Source: Shewanella psychrophila
GTDB lineage: Bacteria > Pseudomonadota > Gammaproteobacteria > Enterobacterales > Shewanellaceae
Direction: 5' to 3'
Length of the DNA stretch: 64,000 nucleotides
NCBI RefSeq assembly: GCF_002005305.1
Contig: NZ_CP014782.1
Coordinates: 3,038,001-3,102,000 of the forward strand
In this document: piece after piece, positions 32,758-40,928 of the stretch
Position numbering within the stretch: position 1 is the first letter of the stretch
Layout: each line of letters starts with the position of its first letter
Position numbers and translations under genes: made by a program
The notes under the pieces: generated by a model
The model's database searches: none
Told to the model about the DNA's origin: nothing
What the model saw: the letters and a program-made list of their open reading frames with translations, nothing else

Positions 32758-33999
32758 ATGTTATCTGCAAAACATATCGAACTGGTAAAAAGCACTATTC
32801 CTCTATTAGAATCTGCAGGCACAGACATTACCGAATACTTCTATCAGCGCATGTTTAAGCATAATCCAGAGCTTAAACACATCTTTAATATGAGTAATCA
32901 ACGTAGCGGAGGCCAACCAGCAGCACTCTTTAGCGCCATCGCTGCCTACGCTAAAAATATTGAAAACCTCGCCGCTCTCTCTGGGGCTGTCGAACGTATC
33001 GCACATAAACATACCAGCTTAAATATACAGCCTGAGCACTACCCGATTGTGGGACACCACCTGCTAGCCACGTTACGAGAGCTGGCACCAGAGGCGTTTA
33101 CCACCGAAGTAGAAGAGGCTTGGGCTGCAGCTTACGGCCTGCTGGCTGGGATTTTCATCAACCGGGAAGATGAGCTCTACCAAAAAAATGCCAATCAGCT
33201 TGGTGGCTGGCTAGGCGCAAGACAGTTTAAGGTGATAGAGAAACGCCAGGAATCAAGCTTAGTCACCAGTTTTGTGTTTGCCCCAATCGATGGTGAGTCA
33301 GTGGTCGATTACCAGGCCGGACAATACTTGGGTATCAAGGTTGAACCTGCCAATCATGAATACAGAGAGATGCGTCAATACTCACTGTCAGACAAGCCCA
33401 ATGGCAAAACTTACCGTATATCGGTGAAACGCGAAGACTCGCGAACACCTGGCAATGAGCCGGGCACCGTTTCCAACTACCTCCATGACCAAGTGAACAT
33501 AGGCGACGTGTTGGATGTTTTCCCACCGGCTGGTGATTTTCATTATGTTGAACGAAACGAACCTGTGGTACTTATCTCGGCAGGTGTGGGTGTCACCCCT
33601 ATGCAGTCTATGTTGGAGATGCTCGCTTCAAAGGCTCTCGACAAGCCGGTATTTTACCTCCATGCCTGCGAGAACTTGGCCCAACACTCTTTCAATGAAC
33701 GGGTTCAGGCACTGACAAACGAGCTAAAGCTAACTCACCATACCTGGTACAGAGATCTCGATGGCAATGAACAGGAAGCCTTGAATTCACAAGGCCAGAG
33801 TAATAGCGGCAGCGTCAATAGCCATATGGGCTTTATGAACCTTGTCCCCTTGAAAGCCGAATTGCCTCTGGATAAAGGTGACTTCTACCTATGTGGTCCG
33901 GTCGCCTTTATGAGTTTCGTCAAACAGCAACTGATCGAGTTAGGCGTCGAAGATACACGTATTCATTACGAAGTCTTCGGTCCACATTCGGATTTATAA
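32758..33999 (+). CDS. hmp: Flavohemoglobin, nitric oxide dioxygenase
   Basis: 413 aa, cytosolic. The N-terminal globin domain (residues 1-~140) shows FYQRMFKHNPELKHIFNMSNQ and a proximal His in EHYPIVGHHLL. The FAD/NAD-binding reductase domain follows with MRQYSLSD, GTVSNYLHD, SAGVGVTPMQSML and YLCGPVAFM. It oxidises NO to nitrate with O2 and NAD(P)H. It is slightly longer than the E. coli protein because of a polar insert near residue 345 (NSQGQSNSG). Downstream of nnrS without an intervening terminator, so it probably shares the NorR-controlled transcript. Confidence 0.95.
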   Translation: MLSAKHIELVKSTIPLLESAGTDITEYFYQRMFKHNPELKHIFNMSNQRSGGQPAALFSAIAAYAKNIENLAALSGAVERIAHKHTSLNIQPEHYPIVGHHLLATLRELAPEAFTTEVEEAWAAAYGLLAGIFINREDELYQKNANQLGGWLGARQFKVIEKRQESSLVTSFVFAPIDGESVVDYQAGQYLGIKVEPANHEYREMRQYSLSDKPNGKTYRISVKREDSRTPGNEPGTVSNYLHDQVNIGDVLDVFPPAGDFHYVERNEPVVLISAGVGVTPMQSMLEMLASKALDKPVFYLHACENLAQHSFNERVQALTNELKLTHHTWYRDLDGNEQEALNSQGQSNSGSVNSHMGFMNLVPLKAELPLDKGDFYLCGPVAFMSFVKQQLIELGVEDTRIHYEVFGPHSDL

Positions 34000-34063
34000 A
34001 AAGAGTAAGTGTGAAACATCCCAGTAAAAAATGAGGATGAAAACTTTACTTTAACGACAGGCT

Positions 34064-34103
34064 AATAGACTCCGTGATACTAACCTGTATCGCGGAGTCT
34101 ATT
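34064..34103. terminator. Bidirectional terminator after hmp
   Basis: A 17-bp stem AATAGACTCCGTGATAC / GTATCGCGGAGTCTATT (one G-U pair) between the convergent hmp and winged-helix genes. Confidence 0.8.
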
Positions 34104-34123
34104 CAATTCAACTAATCACAAGT

Positions 34124-34447
34124 TCAAGAAAGTAATTTGCTGATCGCATCCAGATGCGTATCTACCCAGGCCGAGCTTATCGGTCCCCAGGTACTGATCT
34201 TGTAATATCCCGAGTTATTACGTTCTCCATCCTGCACAAACTGACACTCGATACCGACATCACTCAGGGCGGCTATCGAATCTTGCAAGGTTCTTCTTGG
34301 CATGCCTGTCAATTTGTTCAAAGACAGCAAGTTATGCTGCTCGCTATCGATGGCGTGAGCAAGATAAAGCTTACGTAAAAATGCTTTTTTCTGTTTAGAA
34401 ACTTCTATATCCACAAAAACACCTATTTTCAGATAGTGGCGAATCAA
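34124..34447 (-). CDS. Small winged-helix DNA-binding protein
   Basis: 107 aa. Residues ~20-70 form a helix-turn-helix (KKAFLRKLYLAHAIDSEQ, LSLNKLTGMPRRTLQDSI), followed by QDGERNNSGYYKISTWGP and a C-terminal helix. It resembles the YhfG/winged helix-turn-helix small regulators annotated in Vibrio and Shewanella. The start is uncertain: the TTG at 34447 or a GTG about 30 nt downstream with AGGTG upstream. Target unknown. Convergent with hmp; no NO-related motif. Confidence 0.65.
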   Translation of the reverse strand: MIRHYLKIGVFVDIEVSKQKKAFLRKLYLAHAIDSEQHNLLSLNKLTGMPRRTLQDSIAALSDVGIECQFVQDGERNNSGYYKISTWGPISSAWVDTHLDAISKLLS

Positions 34448-34629
34448 TTACCTATTGATAAAATAGCACATTATTCACTAATACCAGCAATGTGAATGGT
34501 GTCAGCTAGGTTTATGCAAACCACTTAAATACCTCTCATTAAATTGTTGTGAAATATGTCTGGCCTAGAGTAAGTTGGTGCGATCCTGATATAGTGATTT
34601 TCTATTTAATAGGAACAAATTGAGAAGAG

Positions 34630-35406
34630 ATGGATAATTCGACCAACAAGGGTTCAGATAATATATCAGGCGATGCCTTATCCAATCTTCAAGCCTCTGA
34701 ACTGGCTTCTGATAAAGTAAGCGCCCAAGAGAATAAGTTACCCAGACACGGCCAAGCTGAACCCGACTGGTTAGGCTTCGATCAAATCCCTTTGACCCCG
34801 GTGGCTCAGCGTCACTACACCCAGGTCTTATGGGAGACAATCATAGGGACATTGGTTCTTTTCAGCGTGCTCTCAGTGTTTATTATCTTCGTCGCGCAAC
34901 TTCCTATTCTTATTGCTCTGCCTATGCTGTCAGTTTTAGGCCTGATTTTTAGTGCGATCAACTGGTTACGTTACGCCCATGCTAAGTCAATAGCCTTCGC
35001 CGTGTGTGACCACGAACTTTTGATGCAAAAAGGCATAATCTGGTTTAAGCGTATCTCGCTACCTTATACCCGACTGCAACATATTAGTCTGTCTCAAGGC
35101 CCCCTAGAGAGAAAGTTTGGCCTACATACGCTTAAGTGCTTCAGTGCCGGTAGCGGCAGCGCAGAAATAGAGTTGCCAGGTTTAGAAAGCAGAACGGCCG
35201 AAAAGCTCAGGCAACATCTACTGGCTAAGGCTGGCATTGCCAGTCAAGGAAGTAAGCCAAACATCAATTCAGACACGAGCTTAAACAGCTCTACAGCTTT
35301 CTCCCCGGAGACTTCATCAGAAACCTCTCGAGTTACTTCTCCTAATACGCACCCTGAAGGACAGCTATCGAAACCGGCCAGCCTCACCACAAAAAGTGAG
35401 CGCTAA
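34630..35406 (+). CDS. PH-domain membrane protein, YdbS-like
   Basis: 258 aa. A polar N-terminus of about 60 residues is followed by two hydrophobic segments (LVLFSVLSVFIIFVAQLPIL; ALPMLSVLGLIFSAINWL) and a bacterial PH (DUF304/bPH_2) domain: HELLMQKGIIWFKRISLPY, TRLQHISLSQGPLERKFGL. A Ser/Thr-rich tail follows. The stop is 1 bp before the start of the YdbT-like gene, so the two are co-transcribed. The pair probably forms one membrane complex, of unknown function. Confidence 0.82.
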   Translation: MDNSTNKGSDNISGDALSNLQASELASDKVSAQENKLPRHGQAEPDWLGFDQIPLTPVAQRHYTQVLWETIIGTLVLFSVLSVFIIFVAQLPILIALPMLSVLGLIFSAINWLRYAHAKSIAFAVCDHELLMQKGIIWFKRISLPYTRLQHISLSQGPLERKFGLHTLKCFSAGSGSAEIELPGLESRTAEKLRQHLLAKAGIASQGSKPNINSDTSLNSSTAFSPETSSETSRVTSPNTHPEGQLSKPASLTTKSER

Positions 35407-35407
35407 T

Positions 35408-36943
35408 ATGCACAAGAGATTCTCACTATGGTCAGGCCTCTCGCCCTGGTCGATAATCAGCTATACCTTAAATACGATTCGTTTAGTGATCACCAACGGT
35501 TATGCTATGGTGCCTGTGGTCTATACCGGTTGGAAACAAGGCTTTAACTCCCCCTGGGTTATAGTGGCAGCAGTTGGTGTCACCTTAGCAGTATTCGTCT
35601 ACGCTATCGTTCAATGGGCCATGTTTCGTTATCGCTTATTTGAAGATAAACTCGGGGTGCGTCAGGGGCTCATTTTTAAGAAGACCCACGAAATCCCCTT
35701 GAGCAAGATACAAAATGTGCGTCTGGAACAGCCCTTCTATTTCAGACCCATGGGGCTCTATAGCTTAGTCGTGGAAACCGCTGGCTCCAAAGAAGATGAA
35801 GCCGTACTCGCCGCAGTCAGTTACCGCAAGGCTATTCAGCTAAAGAAACGTCTGGTCAATCCATTGCTGCCAACCCCACTAGCATCCGACCCGGATGATG
35901 TAGTTCTAGATGAAGATCCAATTTTAGATGAGAGGACAAAGCCTAAAAATCCCAATAAAACATTAGTTCGCAAAGATCTTAAACAACTCCTGCTGTTCGG
36001 CTTATACCAGAACAACCTATTTTGGTTTGCCATTATCGCTGGTCCAATCCTAGGCCAGCTCGACTGGTCACAGCTTGCAGATACCCAAATGGTGCAGTCT
36101 GCAATGCAGTGGTATGAGCGAGTTGTCGGTATCAGTGTGCTTTATCAAATCGTCCTTGGCAGCTTATTACTGATAGGCTTTTACTTTCTGCTGTCATTGA
36201 TTTCAATGGCGGCATCGGTACTTAAATATTACCCCTACCATCTAAGTCGAGACAGCAACACCCTTCACCGCAGTGGCGGCGTTATCGCTAAACAAAACGA
36301 TGCCTTAGCCCTACAACGGATCCAGGTTATCCGATTTTCTCAACCTGTCATAGGTAGGCTATTAAGCCTATGGACCGTCTACTTTAAACAAGTTCAGGGC
36401 ACAGAAGTTGAGCAAAAGTCACAGCGACATATGTTAGTACCTAGCATGACCCGCAAGACGGCCTCAGAACTGCTCAGTGATATGAATGGCATTGAAGCTA
36501 AAACCACAATATTGCCGACTCGATTTAACCCTATCCATTTTGGCTGGTATTGGCGACGAGCTCTAGCCCCACTGATTGTGCCTGCTGTAAATACCATTGG
36601 TATGGGGCTTAATCCCATCACCGAAATCATGTGGTTTATTGGCCTTGGGTTTACCTTAGGGCTTTATTTAAGATATCGTCAGTGGGGTTACTATTTAGAT
36701 GGTTCAGATTTCTGGATACACACAGGGATGCTCGGCCATAGCTGGCATTTAGTCCCATTAAGAAAGGTACAACATGTGGCAATAACCCAAACCCAAGGAC
36801 AACGCCGTAAAGGCTTGGCAACACTCGAACTTGGCCTTGCCAGTGGTACTCAGACGATCCCATACATGCCACTTTCTGACGCAAGAGAGATAGCCGAACG
36901 AGCCTTGGCCATCACAGCCCGATCACCTAAGAATTGGATTTAA
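35408..36943 (+). CDS. PH-domain membrane protein, YdbT-like
   Basis: About 511 aa from the ATG at 35408, right after the stop of the YdbS-like gene. It contains three bPH_2 repeats separated by membrane helices: HEIPLSKIQNVRLEQPFYF near residue 95, LALQRIQVIRFSQPVIGRLL near 300 and VPLRKVQHVAITQTQGQRR near 450. This is the architecture of Bacillus YdbT, which acts with YdbS. Homologues protect against some bacteriocins and envelope stress in Gram-positives; the role here is unknown. Confidence 0.85.
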   Translation: MHKRFSLWSGLSPWSIISYTLNTIRLVITNGYAMVPVVYTGWKQGFNSPWVIVAAVGVTLAVFVYAIVQWAMFRYRLFEDKLGVRQGLIFKKTHEIPLSKIQNVRLEQPFYFRPMGLYSLVVETAGSKEDEAVLAAVSYRKAIQLKKRLVNPLLPTPLASDPDDVVLDEDPILDERTKPKNPNKTLVRKDLKQLLLFGLYQNNLFWFAIIAGPILGQLDWSQLADTQMVQSAMQWYERVVGISVLYQIVLGSLLLIGFYFLLSLISMAASVLKYYPYHLSRDSNTLHRSGGVIAKQNDALALQRIQVIRFSQPVIGRLLSLWTVYFKQVQGTEVEQKSQRHMLVPSMTRKTASELLSDMNGIEAKTTILPTRFNPIHFGWYWRRALAPLIVPAVNTIGMGLNPITEIMWFIGLGFTLGLYLRYRQWGYYLDGSDFWIHTGMLGHSWHLVPLRKVQHVAITQTQGQRRKGLATLELGLASGTQTIPYMPLSDAREIAERALAITARSPKNWI

Positions 36944-36948
36944 ATGCA

Positions 36949-36969
36949 CTAGGATCTAGAAACTAGGAA
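36949..36969. repeat. 7-nt tandem array (CTAGGAT CTAGAAA CTAGGAA)
   Basis: Three consecutive degenerate heptamers starting 5 bp after the stop of the YdbT-like gene, with TAG at 36950, 36957 and 36964. Related arrays lie at 37577-37636 and 44894-44924. Confidence 0.6.
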
Positions 36970-36988
36970 CTGAAAAAGGAGAATACTC

Positions 36989-37579
36989 TTGAACACAAGT
37001 GAACAAGCACTTTCCCAGAGAGAGTCACAGACAAAACTGACCACACCTGAAACTATCATCAACTTTTGGTTTGATGAGATTGAACCAAAACTCTGGTGGG
37101 TAAAAGATATTGAGTTTGATGCATTGATAAAACAAAGATTCGGTTTGCTCGTCGAGCAAGCTAAAGCTGGCGAACTCTACCATTGGCGTGCCACGCCTCA
37201 AGGACGACTTGCCGAGGTCATTGTACTGGACCAGTTTTGCCGTAATATTTTCCGTGATACCCCCGATGCATTTTCAGCCGACTCGCTCGCATTAGCACTG
37301 GCTCAAGAAGCTGTGGCCCACGGTGCAGATACTGAGCTCAAGGCCAAGCAGGTTCCTTTCCTGTTTATGCCATACATGCACAGTGAATCTAAGAAGATCC
37401 ATGAAATCGCCATGGTACTGTTTAGCCGTGAAGCTGCAGCTGGCAACTTGGAATTTGAGCGTAGACATAAGGCGATTATCGACCAGTTCGGCCGCTATCC
37501 TCACAGAAACGAAATCCTTGGACGAGAATCGACGCCGGAAGAGTTGGCGTTTTTGTCACAGCCAGGATCAAGCTTTTAG
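36989..37579 (+). CDS. DUF924 family protein
   Basis: 196 aa. The DUF924 pattern is clear: INFWFDEIEPKLWWVKD, FDALIKQRFG, GRLAEVIVLDQFCRNIFRD, FLFMPYMHSES and DQFGRYPHRNEILGRESTP. Members are soluble all-helical proteins with a TPR-like fold and no assigned reaction. The start is TTG at 36989 with AAAGGAGA 6-7 nt upstream; the next ATG is much further inside. A decayed C-terminal copy lies at 39175-39374. Its TAG stop is the first unit of the following 7-nt array. Confidence 0.85.
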   Translation: MNTSEQALSQRESQTKLTTPETIINFWFDEIEPKLWWVKDIEFDALIKQRFGLLVEQAKAGELYHWRATPQGRLAEVIVLDQFCRNIFRDTPDAFSADSLALALAQEAVAHGADTELKAKQVPFLFMPYMHSESKKIHEIAMVLFSREAAAGNLEFERRHKAIIDQFGRYPHRNEILGRESTPEELAFLSQPGSSF

Positions 37580-37636
37580 ATAATAGAATCTAGGCTCTAG
37601 TGCTTAGTGCTTAGTGCTTAGAGCTTAGAGCCTAGG
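37577..37636. repeat. 7-nt tandem TAG array after the DUF924 gene
   Basis: TAG recurs every 7 nt at 37577, 37584, 37591, 37598, 37605, 37612, 37619, 37626 and 37633, nine in phase. The best-preserved unit is TTAGTGC. The first TAG is the DUF924 stop codon itself. Confidence 0.75.
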
Positions 37637-37644
37637 TTCTAATA

Positions 37645-38535
37645 TCATTCTAAAGGAAGGTAAATATCTGTGATTAGTTCATGTTCAGCCACTTCGGGGA
37701 AGAAGTTTTGATAGTGAAAGAAACAGTGAAAATCTCTTAAAGACTCGCCGCTTTCCGGTAACCACTGCCCATATAGATAATGAATCTTGGTATCTAAGTT
37801 GTCATGTGAACCCAAATGTTGAATGACGGCGCAGCGGCCAGCAGGAATGATTTTATTAATAACCCCCAAATCGTTATCTGGCACCTCATGCAATACTGAG
37901 CCACCGATATCAAACCTAAATTTTTCTGCTGGTACTGATTTAGGATCTTCATAGATGAGTCCGAACGTATGGCTCTTAGCCACAGGCGATAGCCCAGTCA
38001 GCTTGCGCCACTTAATAAACTTACCCGCAGATTCATTAACGAGCTCAGGAGCACCTCGGTGTTCAAATACCGCTATCTTAGTCTCGGCAAAGTTGACTAT
38101 ATCGACCTTAACCTCTAACTGTTCAGCCTGCTGTTTTTTATCCATTTTACTACCTCCGAATTGATACTTTTCATTCCAGCTCACCCAATGAGCCTGACGA
38201 CGAAATTCAGAAGGAGATTGATCAAATGCTTTCTTGAATGCCCGAGAAAATGACTCGGGATAATCAAATTTTGCATCTAGTGCAATATCGATAATCTTGG
38301 CATCAGGGTTAAAGTAGAGCCTGTAAGAAGCTCGCTTTAAACGTAATAGTTGGACATACCTGAATATACCAACACCAAAATAATCCGAAAACTGACGATG
38401 AAAATGATACTTGGAAAAACCAGTAAACTGACTCAAGAGTTCAACAGACAAATCTTCATCCAAATTTTCATGGATATGGTCACAGACCCGATCCATCACC
38501 TCGTTATAACTCTCTATTTTTGTTTTCAACTTCAT
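37645..38535 (-). CDS. AraC-family regulator with C-terminal GyrI-like effector domain
   Basis: 296 aa. Two helix-turn-helix motifs occupy residues ~20-115 (LSVELLSQFTGFSKYHFHRQF; IIDIALDAKFDYPESFSRAF). The C-terminal ~150 residues match GyrI-like small-molecule binding domains (VDIVNFAETKIAVFEHRG, GRCAVIQHLG, LRDFHCFFHYQNFFPEV), as in Rob/BmrR-related regulators. It probably binds hydrophobic or cationic compounds and controls efflux or stress genes, although no such gene is adjacent. It is convergent with the DUF924 gene, with the 7-nt array between them. Confidence 0.85.
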   Translation of the reverse strand: MKLKTKIESYNEVMDRVCDHIHENLDEDLSVELLSQFTGFSKYHFHRQFSDYFGVGIFRYVQLLRLKRASYRLYFNPDAKIIDIALDAKFDYPESFSRAFKKAFDQSPSEFRRQAHWVSWNEKYQFGGSKMDKKQQAEQLEVKVDIVNFAETKIAVFEHRGAPELVNESAGKFIKWRKLTGLSPVAKSHTFGLIYEDPKSVPAEKFRFDIGGSVLHEVPDNDLGVINKIIPAGRCAVIQHLGSHDNLDTKIHYLYGQWLPESGESLRDFHCFFHYQNFFPEVAEHELITDIYLPLE

Positions 38536-38656
38536 AAGCTCTCAACTAGTTTCCATAGCCAGTTCAAGGTTCATATCATCAACTACTACGTGCCCTTCTG
38601 AATATGAAGCTAGTATGAAGGTGTCAGACAAGGCTTTCCTGACAGATATTGCTCTA

Positions 38657-38670
38657 ATACCAATCGATAT
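38657..38670. repeat. Short palindromic repeat ATACCAATCGATAT
   Basis: Fourteen-nt relative of the palindrome at 15559-15572, in the gap between the AraC-family gene and the zinc-ribbon gene. Confidence 0.45.
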
Positions 38671-38798
38671 AACCTATAACGATCAGTAAAGCGCTGACCT
38701 TAATAGCACCTTTACGAGTTCCTGTTGAATAATCCCCATAAGAAACTCATCCTGCTTATTGGCAATCCCATCGAATAATTCGGATGTTATTAATACTG

Positions 38799-39008
38799 TC
38801 ACCACTGAAAGAAGTGGTGTACCTCAGAGGCTAAAAATAAAACAACCAACAAGTTAACCGTAAGCAGTAAGGCTAGTAGCCAAACAAAAAACATCATTAA
38901 TGAAGTCCGGTCTCCCTTGTTAAATGGATCCCCCTTTTCGCAATAAGGGCACTCTTTTACCTCCAAAACAATTTTTTGGTTGCAACTTGGGCAAGGTAAT
39001 AAGCTCAT
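38799..39008 (-). CDS. Small zinc-ribbon membrane protein
   Basis: 69 aa from the ATG at 39008. Two CxxC pairs (LPCPSCNQ, ECPYCEKGD) form a zinc ribbon, followed by one long hydrophobic segment (MMFFVWLLALLLTVNLLVVL) and a short His-containing tail. Such proteins are common and uncharacterised. The start at 39032 is possible; I chose the inner ATG because the ribbon begins immediately after it. Confidence 0.6.
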   Translation of the reverse strand: MSLLPCPSCNQKIVLEVKECPYCEKGDPFNKGDRTSLMMFFVWLLALLLTVNLLVVLFLASEVHHFFQW

Positions 39009-39174
39009 CACTGGTCCTTCAGGCTTATTCAATAGTCTAAGTAACGTACCATTACCCGTCTTAATTGTTAATTTATTGTCGATTTATTTCATGCAAAATG
39101 GAAATATTGATGCCTTGCGAAAAAAATATGCCGCAAAATTGATGGGATTATCTTTGTACTGGATCTGTTTCTCC

Positions 39175-39374
39175 GTCACATACGCAGTCAGTCCAAAAAA
39201 TAATGTAATAGCCAAGGTACTATTTAGCAGAGAAGTCACTCCGTTAGAGTTTGAACATCAGCATATGGAGGTTATCGACCACTTTGAGTGATATCACCAT
39301 AGAAACAAGATCCTTGGAAGATAGTCGACACCAGAGGAAGTAAAGTTCCAGTCTCAGCCAGAATCCAGCTTTGG
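39175..39374 (+). pseudogene. Decayed C-terminal fragment of a DUF924 gene
   Basis: The plus-strand frame reads KVLFSREVTPLEFEHQHM, VIDHFE, stop, YHHRNKILGR, stop, STPEEVKFQSQPESSFG. This aligns without gaps to the C-terminal third of the intact DUF924 protein at 36989-37579 (MVLFSREAAAGNLEFERRH, IIDQFGRYPHRNEILGR, STPEELAFLSQPGSSF). Two in-frame stops (TGA at 39289, TAG at about 39325) break it, and its 5' half is unrecognisable. It is a degenerate paralogue or duplicate about 1.7 kb from the intact gene. Confidence 0.8.
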
Positions 39375-39390
39375 ATTAATACCAATAAAA

Positions 39391-39418
39391 AATGCCGGAT
39401 ACATGAGTATCCGGCATT
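39391..39418 (-). terminator. Terminator of the DUF3718 gene
   Basis: A perfect 12-bp stem AATGCCGGATAC / GTATCCGGCATT with a 4-nt loop. On the minus strand it is followed by TTTTTATTGG. Confidence 0.85.
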
Positions 39419-39444
39419 CTTTAGAAACTATATAATCAAACTGA

Positions 39445-39834
39445 TTAACCGCCAGCAGCTCTTTCTTTTATCGCCGCAGTGATGGCACTGCCACCGTGGC
39501 CATTGCCGTCGGCCCAATCTGTAATTGTCATACCATCTGCTTCAGCAGCCGTAAGATCTGATACAGAAAGGCGTTTAGCAATGAAAGTACCCACTTTATC
39601 TGAACCGCTATTCATTGCGGTCCGCAGTAAACTACTTCCATTACATGTAACACCAGAATAGATATTACGCAGCTTTACGCGATTTTCTTTTAACTTTTTG
39701 CGCAAACGATTCTTATCATCTGTTTGAACATAATTACAGATATTCGCCGCAAGTTGGTCTGAATTGGCATGTACTGGCATTGAAAATGCCGATGCGGCGA
39801 TAATTGCAGCAATGCTTGTAGGTAACAGACGCAT
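39445..39834 (-). CDS. DUF3718 family exported protein
   Basis: 129 aa from the ATG at 39834, with GGGAG upstream and a signal peptide (MRLLPTSIAAIIAASAFSM, cleavage near VHANS). Cys residues in NICNYVQTDDKNRLRKKLKE and SGVTCNGSSLLRTAM frame the conserved DUF3718 region, and ADGMTITDWADGNG follows. The family is found mainly in Shewanella and Vibrio relatives and has no known function. The longer frame to 39933 begins inside the folA downstream region and lacks a signal peptide. Confidence 0.8.
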   Translation of the reverse strand: MRLLPTSIAAIIAASAFSMPVHANSDQLAANICNYVQTDDKNRLRKKLKENRVKLRNIYSGVTCNGSSLLRTAMNSGSDKVGTFIAKRLSVSDLTAAEADGMTITDWADGNGHGGSAITAAIKERAAGG

Positions 39835-39934
39835 CTGATACTCCCTCTTATTATTTATTTTTATACTGTAGAGCATCAAACAATCACATTTTATATGCCC
39901 CACCCTAAATCCGAAACATAACAACCCCCACAAT

Positions 39935-40417
39935 TTAACATTTTTTCACCAAGTTGATAAAGCTATATTCTAAACCTTTGTCATTTTTTGATGTTTCTTG
40001 GCTAATCCGTTCCCAGGAACCATCATTCCACTCGGGGAAGTAAGTATCGCCATCGACATCTAAGTTAATCTCTGTGAGATAAAGTTTGTCGGCTTTACTC
40101 AAAAGCGAGGCATAAAGTTGTCCACCACCAATCACCACCAGTTCTTCACACCCGTCGGCCGCTTCGATAGCACTTTCAAATGAAGTGACACAGGTCACTC
40201 CGGCTATAGACAGATTGTCTTGGCGGCTAATGACAATATTGAGCCTTCCCGGAAGTGCGCGACCTATGGATTCATAGGTCTTTCGGCCCATGACGATGGG
40301 CTTACCTAAGGTCATCGCCTTGAAATGTTTAAGGTCTTCAGGCAGGTGCCAGGGCATCTGATTATCTTTACCAATGACACGATTATTAGCCATCGCAGCT
40401 ATCATGGCGATTTTCAT
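39935..40417 (-). CDS. folA: Dihydrofolate reductase
   Basis: 160 aa, the normal length. It reduces dihydrofolate to tetrahydrofolate with NADPH in the cytosol. Landmarks: MIAAMANNRVIGKDNQMPWHL at the N-terminus, with Asp at the active-site position in WHLPEDLKHFK, GRKTYESIGRALPGR for NADPH, and VIGGGQLYASLL. A chromosomal type, not a plasmid trimethoprim-resistance type. Start ATG at 40417. Confidence 0.97.
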   Translation of the reverse strand: MKIAMIAAMANNRVIGKDNQMPWHLPEDLKHFKAMTLGKPIVMGRKTYESIGRALPGRLNIVISRQDNLSIAGVTCVTSFESAIEAADGCEELVVIGGGQLYASLLSKADKLYLTEINLDVDGDTYFPEWNDGSWERISQETSKNDKGLEYSFINLVKKC

Positions 40418-40448
40418 AGTTATCTCCGGGTCTCTTGACCCACTTAAA

Positions 40449-40928
40449 TTAAATAACGGGGCGACTTCTGAAATATATCAAGCTAGGCATAGCTAGCCCT
40501 ACCGATAAAGCACCCAGAATAAACACAGTTTTTAAGCCATTACTAATAACTTGCGAGGTGAGCTCTGGACTTATCTCAGATTGTGCCGTCAGTTGGACTA
40601 GAGCAATAACGGTATTAAACGCGTAAGTGCCAGGAATCATAGGAATAATCGCCGCAACCGCATACATAAGAGGTGGTGCTAAATGACGTTTAGCAAAGCC
40701 TATGGTAATAAGCCCTACAAAGGCTGCTGCCGCAAATGTCGCCCATTCGATGGGCAAACCGACATGAAGTAATAAGGTTCTGCTACTGTGGCCAATAGCA
40801 CCAGCTAATGCACAATAGGAAAGGAATCGTTTGGGAACATTAAAGACCATGGCGAAACCGACAGCCGGTATTGCCGAAAATAGTGCATCATTAAGTAAAG
40901 ACCAAACCAGTTCGACGATTTGCTCCAT
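40449..40928 (-). CDS. yjjB: Threonine/serine exporter-family membrane protein, YjjB-like
   Basis: 159 aa with about five hydrophobic segments (ALFSAIPAVGFAMVFNVP, AAFVGLITIGFAKR, PPLMYAVAAIIPMIPGTYA). It is the ThrE C-terminal-half family (ThrE_2). With YjjP it forms a two-component exporter; in E. coli YjjPB exports succinate. The ATG at 40928 overlaps the TGA of yjjP as TGATG, so the two are translationally coupled. The longer start at 41009 would overlap yjjP by 80 bp and is unlikely. Confidence 0.88.
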   Translation of the reverse strand: MEQIVELVWSLLNDALFSAIPAVGFAMVFNVPKRFLSYCALAGAIGHSSRTLLLHVGLPIEWATFAAAAFVGLITIGFAKRHLAPPLMYAVAAIIPMIPGTYAFNTVIALVQLTAQSEISPELTSQVISNGLKTVFILGALSVGLAMPSLIYFRSRPVI

